A stretch of 64,000 nucleotides of DNA from Pseudomonas gingeri (GCF_013386165.1 NZ_JACAOS010000001.1:361476-425475), one strand, 5' to 3'; positions 1 through 10,039 are shown, numbered from the stretch's first letter. Made by a program: numbers and translations. The notes: generated by a model not told the origin, from the sequence alone.

Positions 1-857
1 AGGAAGGTCTCGCGACTGTAGCCGAGGTTGGCCACCCCGTAGCTCAGGGAAAACACCGCCGAGATATAGAACAGCGCATAACACACGACCATGGCCAGCG
101 AGCCGAGCAGCACCGGTGCCCAATAGTGGCTGAACAGCTCGACCAGCGGCATCTTCACCCGCTCCTGGCGGGCCACGGCATTGGCGAAGATCGGCGTTTC
201 CTCAAGCTTGAGGCGCACATACAGGCCGACCATCACCAACGCGGCGCTGAGCAAAAACGGAATACGCCAGCCCCAGGCGCGGAACTGTTCGTCGCTCAGG
301 GTCATGGCCAGGATCAGGAACAGACCGTTGGCGGCGAGAAAACCAATGGAGGGACCCAATTGCGGAAACATGCCGAACCAGGCGCGTTTGCCTTCGGGGG
401 CGTTTTCGGTCGCCAGCAGCGCGGCCCCGCCCCATTCCCCGCCAAGCCCCAGGCCTTGACCGAAGCGCAGCAGGCACAAGAGGATCGGTGCCCAGGCGCC
501 AATGGTGGCATAACCCGGCAGCACGCCAATCAGCGTGGTGCAGACACCCATCAGCAGCAACGAGGCGACCAGCGTCGATTTTCGCCCGATGCGGTCACCG
601 AAGTGGCCGAACAGGATCGAGCCCAGCGGGCGGGCGAGGAAAGCGATACCAAAGGTCAGGAAGGCCGAGAGCATCTGTGCGGTGCCGTCGGTCTGGGGGA
701 AAAACACCGGCCCGATCACCAGGGCGGCGGCGGTGGCGTAGACGTAGAAGTCGTAGAACTCGATGGCTGTGCCGATAAAACTGGCGGTCGCCACGCGGGC
801 GGTCGAGTTCAGCGGTTTGTTCGGTGTGGTTGTTTCAAAGGTCGTGCTGGAAGTCAT
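1..857 (-). CDS. MHS-family MFS transporter, N-terminal part (cut by window edge)
   Basis: This is an inner-membrane secondary transporter of the metabolite:H+ symporter branch of the major facilitator superfamily; the substrate cannot be read from the sequence. About 285 residues from the ATG at 857 are visible and the C-terminal part lies beyond base 1. The family loop motif GHFGDRIGRK falls at about residues 84-93, between membrane segments 2 and 3, and RFGQGLGLGGEWGGA at about 131-145 is typical of MHS proteins such as shikimate, proline/betaine or alpha-ketoglutarate carriers. The N-terminal tail is hydrophilic and Thr-rich, as usual. The gene is alone on this side of the REP element at 1058-1159. 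The family call is firm; the substrate is open. Confidence 0.88.
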   Translation of the reverse strand, partial: MTSSTTFETTTPNKPLNSTARVATASFIGTAIEFYDFYVYATAAALVIGPVFFPQTDGTAQMLSAFLTFGIAFLARPLGSILFGHFGDRIGRKSTLVASLLLMGVCTTLIGVLPGYATIGAWAPILLCLLRFGQGLGLGGEWGGAALLATENAPEGKRAWFGMFPQLGPSIGFLAANGLFLILAMTLSDEQFRAWGWRIPFLLSAALVMVGLYVRLKLEETPIFANAVARQERVKMPLVELFSHYWAPVLLGSLAMVVCYALFYISAVFSLSYGVANLGYSRETF

Positions 858-1057
858 TGCGGGCGTCCCTGAAGGTCTTGCTCGTGCGAATTATTAGTAT
901 TGAACGCCCAGGGATAAGGGCTGGTTGCAGTGCGGCTCGGGGTGGGAGACGGCATCAAGCGCTGGCGGATAGGCCGGCTTGATTATAGGAAGGCGTTTGT
1001 CGATCAAACAAGGGGAGGTTTTGCCGACTAGCGCGCAATAGCGCCCAACGCGGTCTC

Positions 1058-1159
1058 TGTAGGAGCGAGCTTGCTCGCGATGGTAGCCGGGGCACCGTGT
1101 GGCGTCAGGTTTCCCGCGTTTTCGTTGACGCCCATCGCGAGCGAGCTCGCTCCTACAGG
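1058..1159. repeat. REP-type inverted repeat pair (BIME)
   Basis: Two inverted arms, TGTAGGAGCGAGCTTGCTCG at the left and its near-complement ending in CTCGCTCCTACAGG at the right, are separated by about 50 bases. This is the common Pseudomonas REP doublet. It fills most of the roughly 310-base gap between the MHS transporter start and the CorB-like stop. I see no gene in that gap. The element could fold in RNA and protect or end the transcript of the corB-like gene. Confidence 0.9.
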
Positions 1160-1169
1160 AACCGCCGGT

Positions 1170-2405
1170 CTACAGGGGCGCGGGCAACCAACTGGTGTGC
1201 CAGATCAGCACCCGGCTGACCCGATTGTCCTCGGTCTCGAGGATTTCCAGGCGGTAACGGCCGATCTTCAGGCACACGGCGCTCTCCGGGATGGTTTCCA
1301 GCGCTTCGGTGACCAGGCCATTAAGGGTTTTCGGACCATCTGAAGGCAGGTGCCAGCCCAGGCTCTTGTTCAACTCACGAATCGATGCCGCCCCTTCAAT
1401 CACCAGCCGACCATCGGCCTGGGGATGGATATGCGGGTTGTCGAGGCTGTGCTCGCTTTCGAATTCGCCGACAATCTCTTCAAGGATATCTTCCAGGGTG
1501 ACGATGCCCAGCACTTCGCCGTATTCGTCCACCACCATGCCCAGGCGTCGCTGCTGCTTGTGGAAGTTCAGCAATTGCAGTTGCAGCGGGGTACTTTCCG
1601 GGACGAAATACGGCTCGTGGCAGGCGGCGAGCAGGGCGGCTTTGGTCAGGCTGGCATCGAACAGCAGATTGAGGATCTGGCGGGTATTGATCACCGCCTC
1701 GACCTGGTTGATATCGTTGTGGAAGACCGGCAGGCGGGTACGGCGGTTCTTCAGCAACTGGGCGGTGATTTCCTCGATGGAATCGTCGAGGTTGATCCCG
1801 TTCACTTCGCTGCGGGGCACCAGGATGTCGTTGACGGTGATGTTGTCCAGGGCCTTGATGCTCGACAGCGACGGGTTGCGCGGCAGGTGCTCCGGTTCGT
1901 CTTCCGGGTCGAGGGGCGGCTGGTCTTCATCGATCTGCTTGACTGCGCCGGCCTTGCTGATAAAAGGCCGCAGCAACAGTTGCGCGATACCGCTCAGCAG
2001 CCAGGCCGCCGGATAGATGATTTTCAGCGGAATCCCCAGCAGGGCATTGCCGGTGGCCAGGATCGGTTCGGGATAACGGACGGCCAGTTGGCGCGGCAGG
2101 TAGTCGGCGAAGACCAGCAGCAGGACCGTGGCCCCCAGGCAGGCCATCCAGGGGCCGTGTTGGCCCCACAGCAGGATCGACAGCAGGGTGGCGATGATGA
2201 CGACCACGATCCGGCACAAGGTATTGCACAGGATCAGGCTGTCACGGGGGAACTTCAGTCGGGCTGCCGGTTTGTCACCCGAGCGCGAGGCGGGACGCAG
2301 GGCGGCGAGTTGTTGTTGCGCAACTTCAACGGCGGTAAACAGCGCCGACCAGAGAATCAGCAGGGCCAATACGGCGAGCATTGGCCCGATGGGCAGGTTG
2401 TCCAT
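1170..2405 (-). CDS. CorB/CorC-type CNNM transporter-associated membrane protein (HlyC/CorC family)
   Basis: A 411-residue inner-membrane protein with the CNNM/DUF21, CBS-pair, CorC_HlyC architecture. An N-terminal membrane domain covers about residues 1-150 with several hydrophobic segments. A cytosolic pair of CBS domains follows at about 185-310, including 'MVVDEYGEVLGIVTLEDILEE' type residues around 290-310, and a C-terminal CorC_HlyC domain covers about 325-405. Relatives take part in Mg2+/Co2+ efflux or resistance; the CBS pair is expected to bind adenine nucleotide and Mg2+. It is followed upstream on the same strand by the CcsA-like gene with a 15-base gap, so the two are probably co-transcribed. 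Length and domain order match the family; the exact ion is inference. Confidence 0.9.
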   Translation of the reverse strand: MDNLPIGPMLAVLALLILWSALFTAVEVAQQQLAALRPASRSGDKPAARLKFPRDSLILCNTLCRIVVVIIATLLSILLWGQHGPWMACLGATVLLLVFADYLPRQLAVRYPEPILATGNALLGIPLKIIYPAAWLLSGIAQLLLRPFISKAGAVKQIDEDQPPLDPEDEPEHLPRNPSLSSIKALDNITVNDILVPRSEVNGINLDDSIEEITAQLLKNRRTRLPVFHNDINQVEAVINTRQILNLLFDASLTKAALLAACHEPYFVPESTPLQLQLLNFHKQQRRLGMVVDEYGEVLGIVTLEDILEEIVGEFESEHSLDNPHIHPQADGRLVIEGAASIRELNKSLGWHLPSDGPKTLNGLVTEALETIPESAVCLKIGRYRLEILETEDNRVSRVLIWHTSWLPAPL

Positions 2406-2420
2406 GGTCTCGTATGCCCG

Positions 2421-3233
2421 TCAGATGTGCAGGATGTATTCGCGGACCAGCTTGCTGCCGAAATAGGCCAGCATCAGCAGGCAGAAACCTGCCAGGGTCC
2501 AGCGAATCGCCTTGTGTCCGCGCCAGCCCAGACGATTGCGCCCCCACAGCAGCACGCTGAAGACGACCCAGGCCAGGCAGGCCAGCAGGGTCTTGTGCAC
2601 CAGGTGCTGGGCGAACAGGTTTTCGACGAACAGCCAGCCGGAGATCAACGACAGCGACAACAGGCTCCAGCCGGCCCAGAGGAAGCCGAACAGCAGGCTT
2701 TCCATGGTTTGCAACGGCGGGAAGTTGCGGATCAGCCCGGAGGGGTGCTTGTTTTTCAACTGGTGGTCCTGCAGCAGCAGGAGCAGGGCCTGGAACACCG
2801 CGATGGTGAACATGCCGTAGGCCAGGATCGACAGCAGGATATGGGCGAGGATGCCCGGCTCCTCATCGATGATCTGTACCGTGCCCGAGGGCGTGAACTG
2901 CGCCAGCACCACGGTCAGGAAACCCAGAGGGAACAGCAGGATCAGCAGGTTTTCCACCGGAATGCGCGAGCAGGCCACCAGGGTCAGGGCGATCACGGCG
3001 ACGGCGATCAGGCTGGCGGCGTTGAAAAAATCCAGGCCCAGGCCGATCGGCGTCATCAGGTGGGTGAGCAGGCTGATGGCGTGGGCGATCACGGCGATCA
3101 CGCCGAGCCCGACCAGCAGGCGTTTGTTCGCCTTGGCGCCCTGGCGCAGGCGGGTGCCTTGATAGAGAGTCGCAGCGGCGTAGATGAAGGCGGCGGCGAG
3201 GCTGGTCAGCAAACTGGGTGACAAAGGGAGCAT
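2421..3233 (-). CDS. ypjD: CcsA/CcmC-family inner-membrane protein YpjD
   Basis: A 270-residue, strongly hydrophobic protein with about eight membrane segments and a cytochrome c assembly (CcsA/ResC-like) domain. It is similar to E. coli YpjD, which sits next to ffh there too. The exact role of YpjD is not established. The open frame continues upstream antisense to ffh, but the ATG at 3233 opens directly with a hydrophobic segment (MLPLSPSLLTSLAAAFIYAA), so this start is chosen. It diverges from ffh at 3432, and the 198 bases between must hold both promoters. Downstream it is spaced 15 bases from the CorB-like gene, the arrangement common in gamma-proteobacteria. Confidence 0.88.
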   Translation of the reverse strand: MLPLSPSLLTSLAAAFIYAAATLYQGTRLRQGAKANKRLLVGLGVIAVIAHAISLLTHLMTPIGLGLDFFNAASLIAVAVIALTLVACSRIPVENLLILLFPLGFLTVVLAQFTPSGTVQIIDEEPGILAHILLSILAYGMFTIAVFQALLLLLQDHQLKNKHPSGLIRNFPPLQTMESLLFGFLWAGWSLLSLSLISGWLFVENLFAQHLVHKTLLACLAWVVFSVLLWGRNRLGWRGHKAIRWTLAGFCLLMLAYFGSKLVREYILHI

Positions 3234-3328
3234 AAGTCCTGTTAGGCAAGCCCGAAAGGCGCTGAGTTTGGCATAGAACCCCCGGTCCACGAAAGACCGT
3301 GGCGCTAGTGGCCGCATGCAGTCTCCGC

Positions 3329-3334
3329 TATAAT
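3329..3334 (+). promoter_or_regulatory. candidate -10 element of ffh
   Basis: A perfect TATAAT lies 98 bases before the ffh ATG in the divergent ypjD-ffh gap. No good -35 box is visible 16-18 bases upstream, so this is only a candidate. Confidence 0.4.
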
Positions 3335-3431
3335 CCGCGACCTGCCCACGCCGCAGGCTCGCCAGGCGCTGTTTTTCCTTGTTCCGGCAGCCATCACTTC
3401 GGTCTCCATATAGGGCCTCAAAGGATCGCGC

Positions 3432-4808
<1,377 letters not shown>

Positions 4809-4838
4809 AAGATTCGCGTCGGCCTGACGGCCGGCGCT

Positions 4839-4912
4839 ACCCCCGCAGGGATGCGGGGGATCGCCAGTAAACCCGCGTTTAGCGGGAGCTGACCTGCCGT
4901 CTTGACGACGGC
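4839..4912 (+). other. three consecutive RNA hairpins between ffh and rpsP
   Basis: Three short perfect or near-perfect palindromes follow one another: CCCCCGCAGGGATGCGGGGG, CCCGCGTTTAGCGGG (4872-4886) and GCCGTCTTGACGACGGC (4896-4912). None has a run of T after it, so they are better described as processing or attenuation structures than as simple terminators. Confidence 0.55.
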
Positions 4913-4960
4913 TCTATAGCAAATCTTGATTGCATGGCGCCAGGCGCCGGAAAAAGTCAT

Positions 4961-4988
4961 TTGCAAAAGTCCGGATATTCCTTAGAAT
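4961..4988 (+). promoter_or_regulatory. probable sigma-70 promoter of the rpsP operon
   Basis: TTGCAA (4961-4966) and TAGAAT (4983-4988) are spaced by 16 bases, 73 bases before the rpsP ATG and after the hairpins that follow ffh. Position and spacing fit a housekeeping promoter for the ribosomal operon. Confidence 0.6.
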
Positions 4989-5060
4989 ATGCGGCCTTTC
5001 GGGCACCCATGCCCGCTGTGCATTTAGATTTGCAGCACCGACTACAGGAACGATGTTCAC

Positions 5061-5312
5061 ATGCTAACAATCCGTCTTGCCCTTGGCGGCTCCAAAAAGC
5101 GCCCGTTTTACCACCTGACCGTAACCGACAGCCGCAACGCTCGTGACGGTTCGCACAAAGAACAAGTGGGTTTCTTCAACCCAGTTGCTCGTGGTCAGGA
5201 AGTTCGTCTGTCCGTGAACCAAGAGCGCGTAGCCTACTGGCTGAGCGTTGGTGCACAACCATCTGAGCGTGTTGCTCAGCTGTTGAAGGAAAACGCTAAG
5301 GTTGCGGCCTGA
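5061..5312 (+). CDS. rpsP: 30S ribosomal protein S16
   Basis: An 83-residue S16, a small-subunit protein needed for 30S assembly. It begins [17 protein letters not shown], the family's signature N-terminus, and has the normal length. It is the first gene of rpsP-rimM-trmD-rplS. The codon choice is strongly biased to abundant tRNAs, as expected for a ribosomal gene. A five-base gap to rimM suggests translational coupling. Confidence 0.98.
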   Translation: MLTIRLALGGSKKRPFYHLTVTDSRNARDGSHKEQVGFFNPVARGQEVRLSVNQERVAYWLSVGAQPSERVAQLLKENAKVAA

Positions 5313-5317
5313 GCAAT

Positions 5318-5854
5318 ATGAACGCGACGCCGGCTTCTACCGATGATTTGATCGTTATCGGCAAGATCTATTCTGTTCATGGCGTTCGCGGCGAAGTGAA
5401 GGTGTATTCCTTTACTGATCCAATTAAAAACCTGTTGGACTACAAAACCTGGACGCTCCGGCGCGAAGGTAGCGTGAAACAGGTAGAGCTGGTCAGCGGA
5501 CGCGGGAACGACAAGTTCCTGGTCGCAAAGCTCAAGGATCTCGATGATCGTGAAGAAGCGCGTCTTCTGGCCGGTTATGAGATCTGTGTGCCGCGCAACC
5601 TGTTCCCAGACCTGACCGACGGCGAGTACTACTGGTACCAGCTGGAAGGTCTCAAGGTTATCGACACCCTCGGACAACTGTTCGGGAAAATCGATCACCT
5701 GCTGGAGACTGGCTCGAATGATGTCATGGTGGTCAAGCCTTGCCCGGGCAGCCTGGATGATCGCGAACGCCTGTTGCCCTATACGGAGCAATGCGTGTTG
5801 GCTGTCGACCTTGCCGCTGGCGAGATGAAGGTGGATTGGGACGCGGACTTCTAA
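5318..5854 (+). CDS. rimM: Ribosome maturation factor RimM
   Basis: A 178-residue 16S rRNA processing factor that binds S19 during 30S head maturation. The N-terminal RimM beta-barrel (about residues 10-92, with the IGKIYSVHGVRGEVKV start) is followed by the PRC-barrel domain (about 100-175, with YYWYQLEGL and LLPYTEQCVLAVDL). It lies between rpsP and trmD with gaps of only five and three bases, so the operon is transcribed as one unit. Confidence 0.97.
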   Translation: MNATPASTDDLIVIGKIYSVHGVRGEVKVYSFTDPIKNLLDYKTWTLRREGSVKQVELVSGRGNDKFLVAKLKDLDDREEARLLAGYEICVPRNLFPDLTDGEYYWYQLEGLKVIDTLGQLFGKIDHLLETGSNDVMVVKPCPGSLDDRERLLPYTEQCVLAVDLAAGEMKVDWDADF

Positions 5855-5857
5855 GCG

Positions 5858-6610
5858 ATGGCTAGCCTACGCGTAGAAGTGATCAGTTTGTTTCCCGAAA
5901 TGTTTTCCGCCATCAGCGACTACGGCATCACCAGTCGTGCGGTGAAACAGGGGCTCTTGCAGCTGACCTGTTGGAATCCGCGGGACTACACGACGGATCG
6001 ACATCACACTGTGGATGATCGCCCATTTGGCGGTGGTCCGGGCATGGTGATGAAGATCAAGCCCCTTGAGGACGCCCTGGTTCAGGCCAAGGCAGCAGCA
6101 GGGGAGGCGGCGAAGGTCATTTACCTGTCGCCCCAAGGCCGACAACTGAATCAGTTGGCGGTACGCGACCTGGCGAACGAGGATGCCTTGATCCTCATTG
6201 CAGGTCGTTATGAAGGCATTGACGAGCGCTTTATAGACGCTCATGTCGATGAAGAGTGGTCGATTGGGGACTATGTTCTTTCCGGTGGCGAGCTGCCGGC
6301 GATGGTCCTGATAGATGCGGTTACACGGCTGCTGCCTGGAGCTTTAGGGCATGCGGACTCCGCGGAGGAAGATTCCTTCACGGATGGTTTGCTGGATTGC
6401 CCGCACTACACCCGTCCGGAGGTGTATGCGGATCAGCGTGTTCCCGACGTGTTGCTCAGTGGCAACCACGCACATATCCGGCGTTGGCGTCTGAAGCAGT
6501 CCCTTGGCAGGACCTCGGAACGACGCGCCGATCTTCTGGAAAGCCGCTCGCTTTCTGGAGAAGAGAAGAAGCTGCTCGAGGAATACATCCGCGAGCGGGA
6601 CGATAGTTAA
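5858..6610 (+). CDS. trmD: tRNA (guanosine(37)-N1)-methyltransferase TrmD
   Basis: A 250-residue SPOUT methyltransferase. It transfers a methyl group from S-adenosylmethionine to N1 of G37 in tRNAs reading CNN codons, which prevents +1 frameshifting. The [11 protein letters not shown] substrate loop is at about residues 57-67. The trefoil-knot segment [14 protein letters not shown] and [15 protein letters not shown] are present, and the C-terminal tRNA-binding helices are complete. It lies three bases after rimM. Length is normal for the family. Confidence 0.98.
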   Translation: MASLRVEVISLFPEMFSAISDYGITSRAVKQGLLQLTCWNPRDYTTDRHHTVDDRPFGGGPGMVMKIKPLEDALVQAKAAAGEAAKVIYLSPQGRQLNQLAVRDLANEDALILIAGRYEGIDERFIDAHVDEEWSIGDYVLSGGELPAMVLIDAVTRLLPGALGHADSAEEDSFTDGLLDCPHYTRPEVYADQRVPDVLLSGNHAHIRRWRLKQSLGRTSERRADLLESRSLSGEEKKLLEEYIRERDDS

Positions 6611-6655
6611 CAACGTATCGATGGTAGATCGAACGATTTACCTTAGGAGCACAGC

Positions 6656-7006
6656 ATGACTAACAAAATCATTCTGCAACTCGAAGCCGAGCAGATGACC
6701 AAAGAGATCCCTACCTTTGCCCCGGGCGACACCATTGTCGTTCAGGTGAAAGTGAAGGAAGGCGACCGTTCGCGTCTGCAAGCGTTCGAAGGCGTGGTAA
6801 TTGCCAAGCGTAACCGCGGTGTGAACAGCGCGTTCACCGTACGTAAAATCTCCAACGGTGTTGGCGTAGAGCGTACTTTCCAGACCTACAGCCCGCAAAT
6901 CGACAGCATGGCTGTCAAGCGTCGCGGTGATGTACGTAAGGCCAAGCTGTACTACCTGCGTGACCTGTCGGGTAAAGCAGCTCGCATCAAGGAAAAACTG
7001 GCTTAA
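6656..7006 (+). CDS. rplS: 50S ribosomal protein L19
   Basis: A 116-residue L19 at the 30S-50S interface. It carries the family core [30 protein letters not shown] and the C-terminal [17 protein letters not shown]. The start is supported by a strong TAGGAGC Shine-Dalgarno site. It is the last gene of the operon and is followed directly by a strong intrinsic terminator at 7025-7052. Confidence 0.98.
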   Translation: MTNKIILQLEAEQMTKEIPTFAPGDTIVVQVKVKEGDRSRLQAFEGVVIAKRNRGVNSAFTVRKISNGVGVERTFQTYSPQIDSMAVKRRGDVRKAKLYYLRDLSGKAARIKEKLA

Positions 7007-7024
7007 GTCCAGCTTCCGATGCAG

Positions 7025-7052
7025 AAAAAAGCAGCCTACGGGCTGCTTTTTT
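7025..7052 (+). terminator. intrinsic terminator after rplS
   Basis: AAAAAAGCAGCC and GGCTGCTTTTTT form a stem with a short TACG loop and a T-run on the plus strand. It ends the rpsP-rplS operon and, by its symmetry, could work in both directions. Confidence 0.9.
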
Positions 7053-7176
7053 GTTATGTGCCATACCGTGTGTGAGCGTTATCTACCTGGCTGGCTGTGC
7101 TGATCTCTACCGTTACGGGGAGCAGTTTGGGTAGCATGGGGGCTTCAGCTGTCGCATCAGCCTCTGAGGTTCAAGC

Positions 7177-7815
7177 GTGAGATTGCCGGACACTATTCCC
7201 CCTCGACTCAATACAGGTACCGCGCTGGGACAGGCCTTGATTTCCATGTTCAAGTCCGTCGAGGCTGAACTCGAGCTTGAAGGCGCTGAGCCGGGTGCAG
7301 TCAAGGTGATCGTATTCGGTGGATGTGCTGTTCACTTGTACACAAATCATCGTGTTTCCACGGACGTTGATGCCGAGATTTATGAGGCTAATGTGCCTGA
7401 AGGGCTCCATCTTCAAACCTTGCTCGCAGAGGTCCCTGAGCAGTTTGTCGATGAGCGATCGGGGCGGCTGATGGAGTTGAACTACGACCTTCAGTACAAT
7501 ACGAGCTTTGGTCCAGTCCATGAGGACTATTGGGAGCGAAGCCTTCCCCTTCCAGAATTTCCTGTTGGATCTGCGCTGCACCTTCACATTGCTGCGCCTG
7601 TCGACATCGCCATTTCCAAGCTGGGTAGGGCCACGGATCAGGATATTGGCGATATCATCGCGCTGCTCAGGGCCGGCTTCATAGTGACCGACGAGTTCCG
7701 TCGGCTGGCATTGCAGGCGATTGATGTGTATGTTGGCAACAAAGAGCCCCCAATATCCGTTCTTACCAATATTTTGCGGGACTATCTGGAGACTACAGAT
7801 GACGAAGCCCCGTAA
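7177..7815 (+). CDS. DUF6036-like protein with nucleotidyltransferase-fold active-site pattern
   Basis: A 212-residue protein not belonging to the core set around it. GTG start at 7177, preceded by GAGG eight bases upstream. The segment VFGGCAVHLYTNHRVSTDVDAEIY contains GG at residues 48-49 and D63/D65. This is the hG[G/S] followed by DhD layout of DNA polymerase beta-type nucleotidyltransferases, as in MNT and AbiEii-like toxins. The C-terminal half has 'APVDIAISKLGRATDQDIGDI', typical of DUF6036/AbiEii-type proteins. It overlaps the next gene by 17 bases. The codon use is richer in A/T-ending codons than its neighbours, which suggests acquisition. The role is unknown; nucleotidyltransferase activity is inferred from the motif only. 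Confidence 0.7.
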   Translation: MRLPDTIPPRLNTGTALGQALISMFKSVEAELELEGAEPGAVKVIVFGGCAVHLYTNHRVSTDVDAEIYEANVPEGLHLQTLLAEVPEQFVDERSGRLMELNYDLQYNTSFGPVHEDYWERSLPLPEFPVGSALHLHIAAPVDIAISKLGRATDQDIGDIIALLRAGFIVTDEFRRLALQAIDVYVGNKEPPISVLTNILRDYLETTDDEAP

Positions 7816-8251
7816 TGGCCACGTCCTCTCATCCGCTTTGGACACATTGGCCAAGAGCCCTTTGAATCAGGCAGATGATGCTGCGCTTGTGAGTGCGGCC
7901 AAGGCTGTTTGGTACTCCGATTTGAATCTTGTCAATGAAGCCAGGGTTTTCCTGAGTCGTCATACCAATGAGTTGGAGGTTCGGCGCGCGGGCTATTTGC
8001 TTGAGCGGTTCACACGGTTTTCGTGCGTAACTGATAGCCGTGTGGCGGAAACCTTCAATGCCCTTGAGCTTTTTGCGCGCAAGACCCCTAAGCGGGATGT
8101 TGAGCCAAAGGTAGCGGTTTCATTGCGAAAGCGCCGTGATGAGCTGGCCTTTTCCTGGGGGCTAAGCGAGGGGCTTGGGTTGAAGGTACAAACCCTCATG
8201 CCCTTGCAGACTCGACATTATGAAGCTGAGCAGCGCGCAGCGTTTGCCTGA
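7799..8251 (+). CDS. uncharacterised 150-residue partner of the NTase-fold gene
   Basis: I do not recognise this protein family. The start is set at the ATG at 7799, inside the last codons of the preceding gene in another frame, which implies translational coupling. The longer open frame from 7721 would overlap more and begins with an implausible peptide. The 150-residue product is soluble, mainly alpha-helical in appearance, rich in Ala, Leu and Arg, and has no signal peptide or membrane segment. Together with the upstream gene it forms a self-contained two-gene unit inserted between rplS and xerD, sharing the upstream gene's less GC-biased codon choice. A role as antidote, regulator or second subunit of the NTase is speculation. 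Confidence 0.65.
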   Translation: MTKPRNGHVLSSALDTLAKSPLNQADDAALVSAAKAVWYSDLNLVNEARVFLSRHTNELEVRRAGYLLERFTRFSCVTDSRVAETFNALELFARKTPKRDVEPKVAVSLRKRRDELAFSWGLSEGLGLKVQTLMPLQTRHYEAEQRAAFA

Positions 8252-8278
8252 GTTTCCGGCTTCGGTTTTCGAGTTTCT

Positions 8279-9175
8279 ATGTCCGCCATCGACCATCCCC
8301 TTATCGATCAATTCCTCGACGCTTTGTGGCTCGAAAAAGGTCTCTCCGACAATACCCGCGACGCTTATCGCAGCGATCTGGCGCTGTTCAACGGCTGGTT
8401 GCAGGAAAAAGGCGTGGAGCTGGACAAGGCCGGTCGCGAACTGATCCTCGATCACCTGGCCTGGCGTCTGGAACAAGCCTACAAACCGCGCTCCACGGCA
8501 CGTTTTCTCTCCGGTGTGCGGGGTTTCTACCGTTACCTGTTGCGCGAGAGGCTGATTGCCGTCGATCCGACCTTGCAGGTCGAGATGCCGCAGTTGGGCC
8601 GGCCGCTGCCAAAATCCCTGTCGGAAGCCGATGTCGAAGCGCTGCTGGCTGCCCCGGACTTGAGCGAGGCCATCGGCCAGCGTGACCGGGCCATGCTCGA
8701 AGTGCTCTACGCCTGCGGGCTGCGGGTTACCGAACTGATCAGCCTGACCCTGGAACAGGTCAATCTGCGCCAGGGCGTGTTGCGGGTCATGGGCAAGGGT
8801 AGCAAGGAACGGCTGGTGCCCATGGGTGAAGAGGCGATTGTCTGGGTCGAGCGTTACCTGCGCGATGCCCGGGTCGAACTGCTCGGCGGGCGCCCCAGCG
8901 ATGTGCTGTTTCCCAGCCTGCGGGGCGAACAGATGACCCGCCAGACCTTCTGGCACCGGATCAAGCACCAGGCCAAGGTCGCCGGGATCGGCAAATCGCT
9001 GTCGCCACATACCTTGCGCCATGCTTTCGCCACGCACTTGCTCAACCATGGCGCGGACCTGCGGGTGGTGCAGATGTTGCTCGGTCACAGCGACCTCTCG
9101 ACCACGCAGATCTACACCCATGTGGCCCGGGCACGCCTGCAGGATATGCACGCCAAACACCACCCGCGCGGCTAA
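8279..9175 (+). CDS. xerD: Site-specific tyrosine recombinase XerD
   Basis: A 298-residue recombinase that, with XerC and FtsK, resolves chromosome dimers at dif. The N-terminal SAM-like DNA-binding domain (about residues 8-95) is followed by the catalytic domain. All catalytic residues are visible: Arg in ACGLRVTEL, Lys in GKGSKERLVP, the HTLRHAF His and Arg, His in LLGHSDLSTTQIY, and the nucleophilic Tyr of TQIYTHV. Length is identical to E. coli XerD. It is chromosomal core, not a phage integrase, and lies just upstream of dsbC as is usual in Pseudomonas. Confidence 0.97.
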   Translation: MSAIDHPLIDQFLDALWLEKGLSDNTRDAYRSDLALFNGWLQEKGVELDKAGRELILDHLAWRLEQAYKPRSTARFLSGVRGFYRYLLRERLIAVDPTLQVEMPQLGRPLPKSLSEADVEALLAAPDLSEAIGQRDRAMLEVLYACGLRVTELISLTLEQVNLRQGVLRVMGKGSKERLVPMGEEAIVWVERYLRDARVELLGGRPSDVLFPSLRGEQMTRQTFWHRIKHQAKVAGIGKSLSPHTLRHAFATHLLNHGADLRVVQMLLGHSDLSTTQIYTHVARARLQDMHAKHHPRG

Positions 9176-9307
9176 GCCACACAGGGGTTCGGCCCCGCCG
9201 GGCTTATGTGATAGGCTCTATCGGTTTGCAAAGCGGGCGCTTGAAACCGATCCGTTTCCCCGTGGTCGTATCAGCCTCGGCCCCTTTGCCCGCCTTCAGG
9301 AGTTCCC

Positions 9308-10039
9308 ATGCGTTTGACCCAGATTTTCGCCGTCGCTGCCCTTGCCCTGGTCAGCTCCCTGGCCTTGGCCGACGACACCGCCGAGCAGGCGATTCGCAAG
9401 AGCCTCGAGAGCCTTCAACTGGAAACCCCGGTGGACAGCATCAGCCCCAGCCCCCTGGCCGGCTTGTATGAAGTCAAGCTCAAGGGCAGCCGCGTACTCT
9501 ACGCCAGTGCCGACGGCCAGTTCGTCATGCAGGGCTACCTGTTCCAGCTCAAGGACGGCAAGCCGGTCAACCTCACCGAGAAAACCGAACGCCTGGGCGT
9601 GTCCAAGCTGATCAACGGTATTCCGGTAGCTGAAACCGTGGTCTACCCGGCCATCGGCGAAACCAAATCGCATATCACCGTGTTCACCGACACCACCTGC
9701 CCGTACTGCCACAAGCTGCATGCCGAAGTGCCGGCGCTGAACAAGATGGGCATTGAAGTGCGCTACGTCGCGTTCCCGCGCCAGGGCCTCGGCTCGCCGG
9801 GCGACGAGCAGTTGCAGGCGGTCTGGTGCTCGGCCGACAAGAAAGCGGCGATGGACAAGATGGTCGAAGGCGACGATATCAAGGCGGCCAAGTGCGCCAA
9901 CCCGGTGTCCAAGCAATTCGCCCTCGGTCAATCGATCGGTGTCAACGGCACGCCAGCAATTGTTTTAGCTGATGGTCAGGTAATTCCGGGCTACCAGCCG
10001 GCGGCACAAGTTGCCAAACTGGCACTGTCCGCCAAGTAA
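9308..10039 (+). CDS. dsbC: Periplasmic thiol:disulfide interchange protein DsbC
   Basis: A 243-residue disulfide isomerase of the periplasm. It begins with a signal peptide (MRLTQIFAVAALALVSSLALA). The N-terminal dimerisation domain covers about residues 22-85. The thioredoxin-fold domain holds the active site TCPYCHKLH with the CPYC pair at about 135-138. A second cysteine pair is present in VWCSADK and KCANP. A good AGGAG precedes the ATG. It sits between xerD and hom, and two hairpins follow it. Reduced by DsbD, it corrects non-native disulfides. Confidence 0.96.
   Translation: MRLTQIFAVAALALVSSLALADDTAEQAIRKSLESLQLETPVDSISPSPLAGLYEVKLKGSRVLYASADGQFVMQGYLFQLKDGKPVNLTEKTERLGVSKLINGIPVAETVVYPAIGETKSHITVFTDTTCPYCHKLHAEVPALNKMGIEVRYVAFPRQGLGSPGDEQLQAVWCSADKKAAMDKMVEGDDIKAAKCANPVSKQFALGQSIGVNGTPAIVLADGQVIPGYQPAAQVAKLALSAK

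Noticed and set aside
1350..3221. 623-codon plus-strand open frame opposite the CorB-like and YpjD genes
   Set aside because: It is antisense to two well-recognised membrane-protein genes and its translation is a Gln/Gly/Asp/Val-rich sequence with no domains, typical of the shadow frame of high-GC coding DNA.
8279..9175. Phage integrase marking a genomic island next to the NTase cassette
   Set aside because: Length, motifs and the xerD-dsbC-hom context identify it as the chromosomal XerD; no attachment repeats or tRNA target were seen.
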